The notes under the pieces: generated by a model
The model's database searches: none
What the model was told of the DNA's origin: nothing
Seen by the model: only the letters and a program-made list of their open reading frames with translations
Assembly (NCBI GenBank): GCA_002433675.1
Contig: DJIP01000228.1
Span: 12,918 to 19,978 of the forward strand
From: Halomonas halophila
Lineage (GTDB): Bacteria > Pseudomonadota > Gammaproteobacteria > Pseudomonadales > Halomonadaceae
Direction of reading: 5' to 3'
Length of the DNA: 7,061 nt
Shown here: in pieces, positions 5,875-7,061 of the stretch
How positions within the stretch are numbered: the stretch's first letter is position 1
Layout: each line of letters opens with the position of its first letter
Position numbers and translations under genes: made by a program

Positions 5875-7061
5875 CTTCCTCGCCCATCGTCGGATTGACC
5901 AATTTTCGTGCACAGGATGCCAGATCGCTGGCCAACAGACCACGCTCACCGCCCTCTCTCGCCGCCATGTCACCGGCCAGGGCATGCACCAGCACGCCCA
6001 GCCGCGCGGTGCGTTCCAGCGACCAGCCCGGGGCCTGTCCCTGGGCCATCAGGCCCGCCAGCACGCCGGTCAGGGTGTCGCCCATGCCGCCGCTGGCCAT
6101 GCCCGGGTTGCCGAAAGGACACAGCGCCAGGCCCTCGGGACCGGCGATCAGGGTGCCGGCCCCCTTGAGCACGATCACCCCGCCCCAACGTTGCTGCAGG
6201 GCGCGCGCAGCACCGGGCCGGTCCGCCTCGACCTCGGCCACGCTGGTCTCGAGCAGGCGTGCGGCTTCGCCCGGGTGGGGCGTCAGGATCCAGTCGTCAC
6301 GCCGCTGGTCGGCAAAGCGGCTGACCAGCAGATTGAGGGCGTCGGCGTCCAGCACCAGCGGAATCGAGCGCTTCAGTGCGGTCTGCAACACCGACTGGCC
6401 CCAGCTGCCCTGGCCAAGCCCGGGCCCCACGGCGAGCACACTCAGGCGATCCAGCAGCTCATCGAGTTCGCTGGCATGGGTTACCCCGCGCGCCATGACC
6501 TCGGGGCAGCGCACCAGACTGGCGCCGACGTGCTCCGGCGCGGTGGCCAGAAGCACTCGGCCAGCGCCCACCCTGGCGCAGGCCTCAGCCGCCAGCAGCG
6601 CCGCCCCGCCGAACCCGGGTGCGCCGCCGAAGATGCCGGCGAAGCCGGCCGCGCCCTTGTGCATGTCGCGCTCACGCGGAGGCAACGCCAGGTTCACCAG
6701 GCTCGACTGCAGGCGCCAGGCGGTGGGCGTGATATCGTCATGGGCCAGGGCGTCCACCCCCAGCGATTCCACCACCACCTCGCCGGCCAGGGCGGCGCCA
6801 CGCCCGGTGTGCAGTCCCAGCTTGTCGGCGATGAAGGTCACCGTCATCACCGCCCTGACCGCCATGCTGGGCTCGGCGCCGCCGTCGGCGGTGATGCCCG
6901 AGGGAATATCCACCGCCAGCACCGGACACCGGCTTTCATTGATGGCGGCGATGGCCGCGGCGTAGGTCGGACGCAGGTCGCCGGCAAAGCCGGTACCGAG
7001 CATGGCATCGACCACCACGTCCCCTTCCACGCGCAATCCTTCTCGCCATTCGATAAAGCCG
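5855..7061 (-). CDS. nnr: Bifunctional NAD(P)HX epimerase / ADP-dependent NAD(P)HX dehydratase (N-terminus beyond right edge)
   Basis: This fusion repairs hydrated, inactive NAD(P)H: the NnrE part epimerises R- to S-NAD(P)HX and the NnrD part dehydrates the S form using ADP. The reading frame is open to the right edge, so the start is outside; 401 residues are visible. The first ~110 are the end of the YjeF N-terminal (NnrE) domain: VVVDAMLGTGFAGDLRP, VLAVDIPSGITADGG, and TVTFIADKLGLHTGRG. The remainder is the ribokinase-like NnrD domain: HKGAAGFAGIFGGAPGFGG, AVGPGLGQG, LVLDADALNLL, ILTPHPGEAARLL, VLKGAGTLIAGP, and GNPGMASGGMGDTLTG with the catalytic Asp in GMGD. It is the first of the seven genes here in transcription order and overlaps tsaE by 20 nt. 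A TTG at 7036 lies inside the conserved domain and is not the start. Confidence 0.95.
   Translation of the reverse strand, partial: GFIEWREGLRVEGDVVVDAMLGTGFAGDLRPTYAAAIAAINESRCPVLAVDIPSGITADGGAEPSMAVRAVMTVTFIADKLGLHTGRGAALAGEVVVESLGVDALAHDDITPTAWRLQSSLVNLALPPRERDMHKGAAGFAGIFGGAPGFGGAALLAAEACARVGAGRVLLATAPEHVGASLVRCPEVMARGVTHASELDELLDRLSVLAVGPGLGQGSWGQSVLQTALKRSIPLVLDADALNLLVSRFADQRRDDWILTPHPGEAARLLETSVAEVEADRPGAARALQQRWGGVIVLKGAGTLIAGPEGLALCPFGNPGMASGGMGDTLTGVLAGLMAQGQAPGWSLERTARLGVLVHALAGDMAAREGGERGLLASDLASCARKLVNPTMGEEDAAATR

Noticed and set aside
5875..5985. N-terminal extension of TsaE to an ATG at 5985
   Set aside because: The added 37 residues overlap the nnr coding region and have no counterpart in the family; the start at 5874 has a ribosome site and a typical N-terminus.
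6630..6660. Short GCCGGC-GAA-GCCGGC type palindromes in nnr (a similar one near 6980-6997)
   Set aside because: Six-base GC palindromes are expected in such DNA, and both encode the same Gly-Phe-Ala-Gly peptide in conserved protein segments.
5855..6965. A 376-codon Ser/Arg/Pro-rich frame on the plus strand, opposite nnr
   Set aside because: Very high Ser/Pro/Arg/Ala content and no motifs; the opposite strand is a clear NnrE-NnrD.

Overview
The window is a GC-rich stretch with GC-ending codons and seven tightly packed genes, all on the minus strand. The order in the direction of transcription is nnr (nnrE-nnrD fusion) - tsaE - amiB - mutL - miaA - hfq - hflX. This is the well-known gammaproteobacterial 'amiB-mutL-miaA-hfq-hflX' cluster, so the source is a gammaproteobacterium. 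The high GC, the LysM-tailed AmiB, a MutL that carries the nicking-endonuclease motif (absent from E. coli MutL) and the HflX N-terminus suggest a Halomonadaceae-like or similar non-enteric lineage. That placement is inference from sequence flavour, not from a search.

Layout, reading from the right edge leftwards. At 7061-5855 is a bifunctional NAD(P)HX repair enzyme whose N-terminus lies outside the window. At 5874-5368 is tsaE, the ATPase of the tRNA t6A machinery. At 5371-3911 is amiB, a secreted peptidoglycan amidase with AMIN, Amidase_3 and LysM domains. At 3914-1815 is mutL (mismatch repair). At 1815-838 is miaA (tRNA i6A37 synthesis). At 837-706 is the only real intergenic gap (132 nt), which holds a sigma-32-like promoter candidate and a perfect inverted repeat. 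At 705-460 is hfq. At 441-1 is the N-terminal third of hflX, which starts at a TTG and runs off the left edge.

Junctions are extremely tight. tsaE/amiB and amiB/mutL overlap by 4 nt as ATGA. mutL/miaA join at an ATGATG sequence. nnr/tsaE overlap by 20 nt, and hfq/hflX are 18 nt apart. This implies one long transcript with coupled translation, plus a probable internal promoter in front of hfq. Functionally the operon mixes metabolite repair (Nnr), two tRNA modifications at position 37 (TsaE for t6A, MiaA for i6A), cell separation (AmiB), DNA mismatch repair (MutL), RNA chaperoning (Hfq) and ribosome rescue/splitting (HflX).

I found no RNA genes, mobile elements, CRISPR arrays, intrinsic terminators or unrecognised genes, and no undescribed biological system. 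The observations most worth checking are the hfq upstream region, the MutL endonuclease motif and linker, and the start and internal hairpin of hflX.
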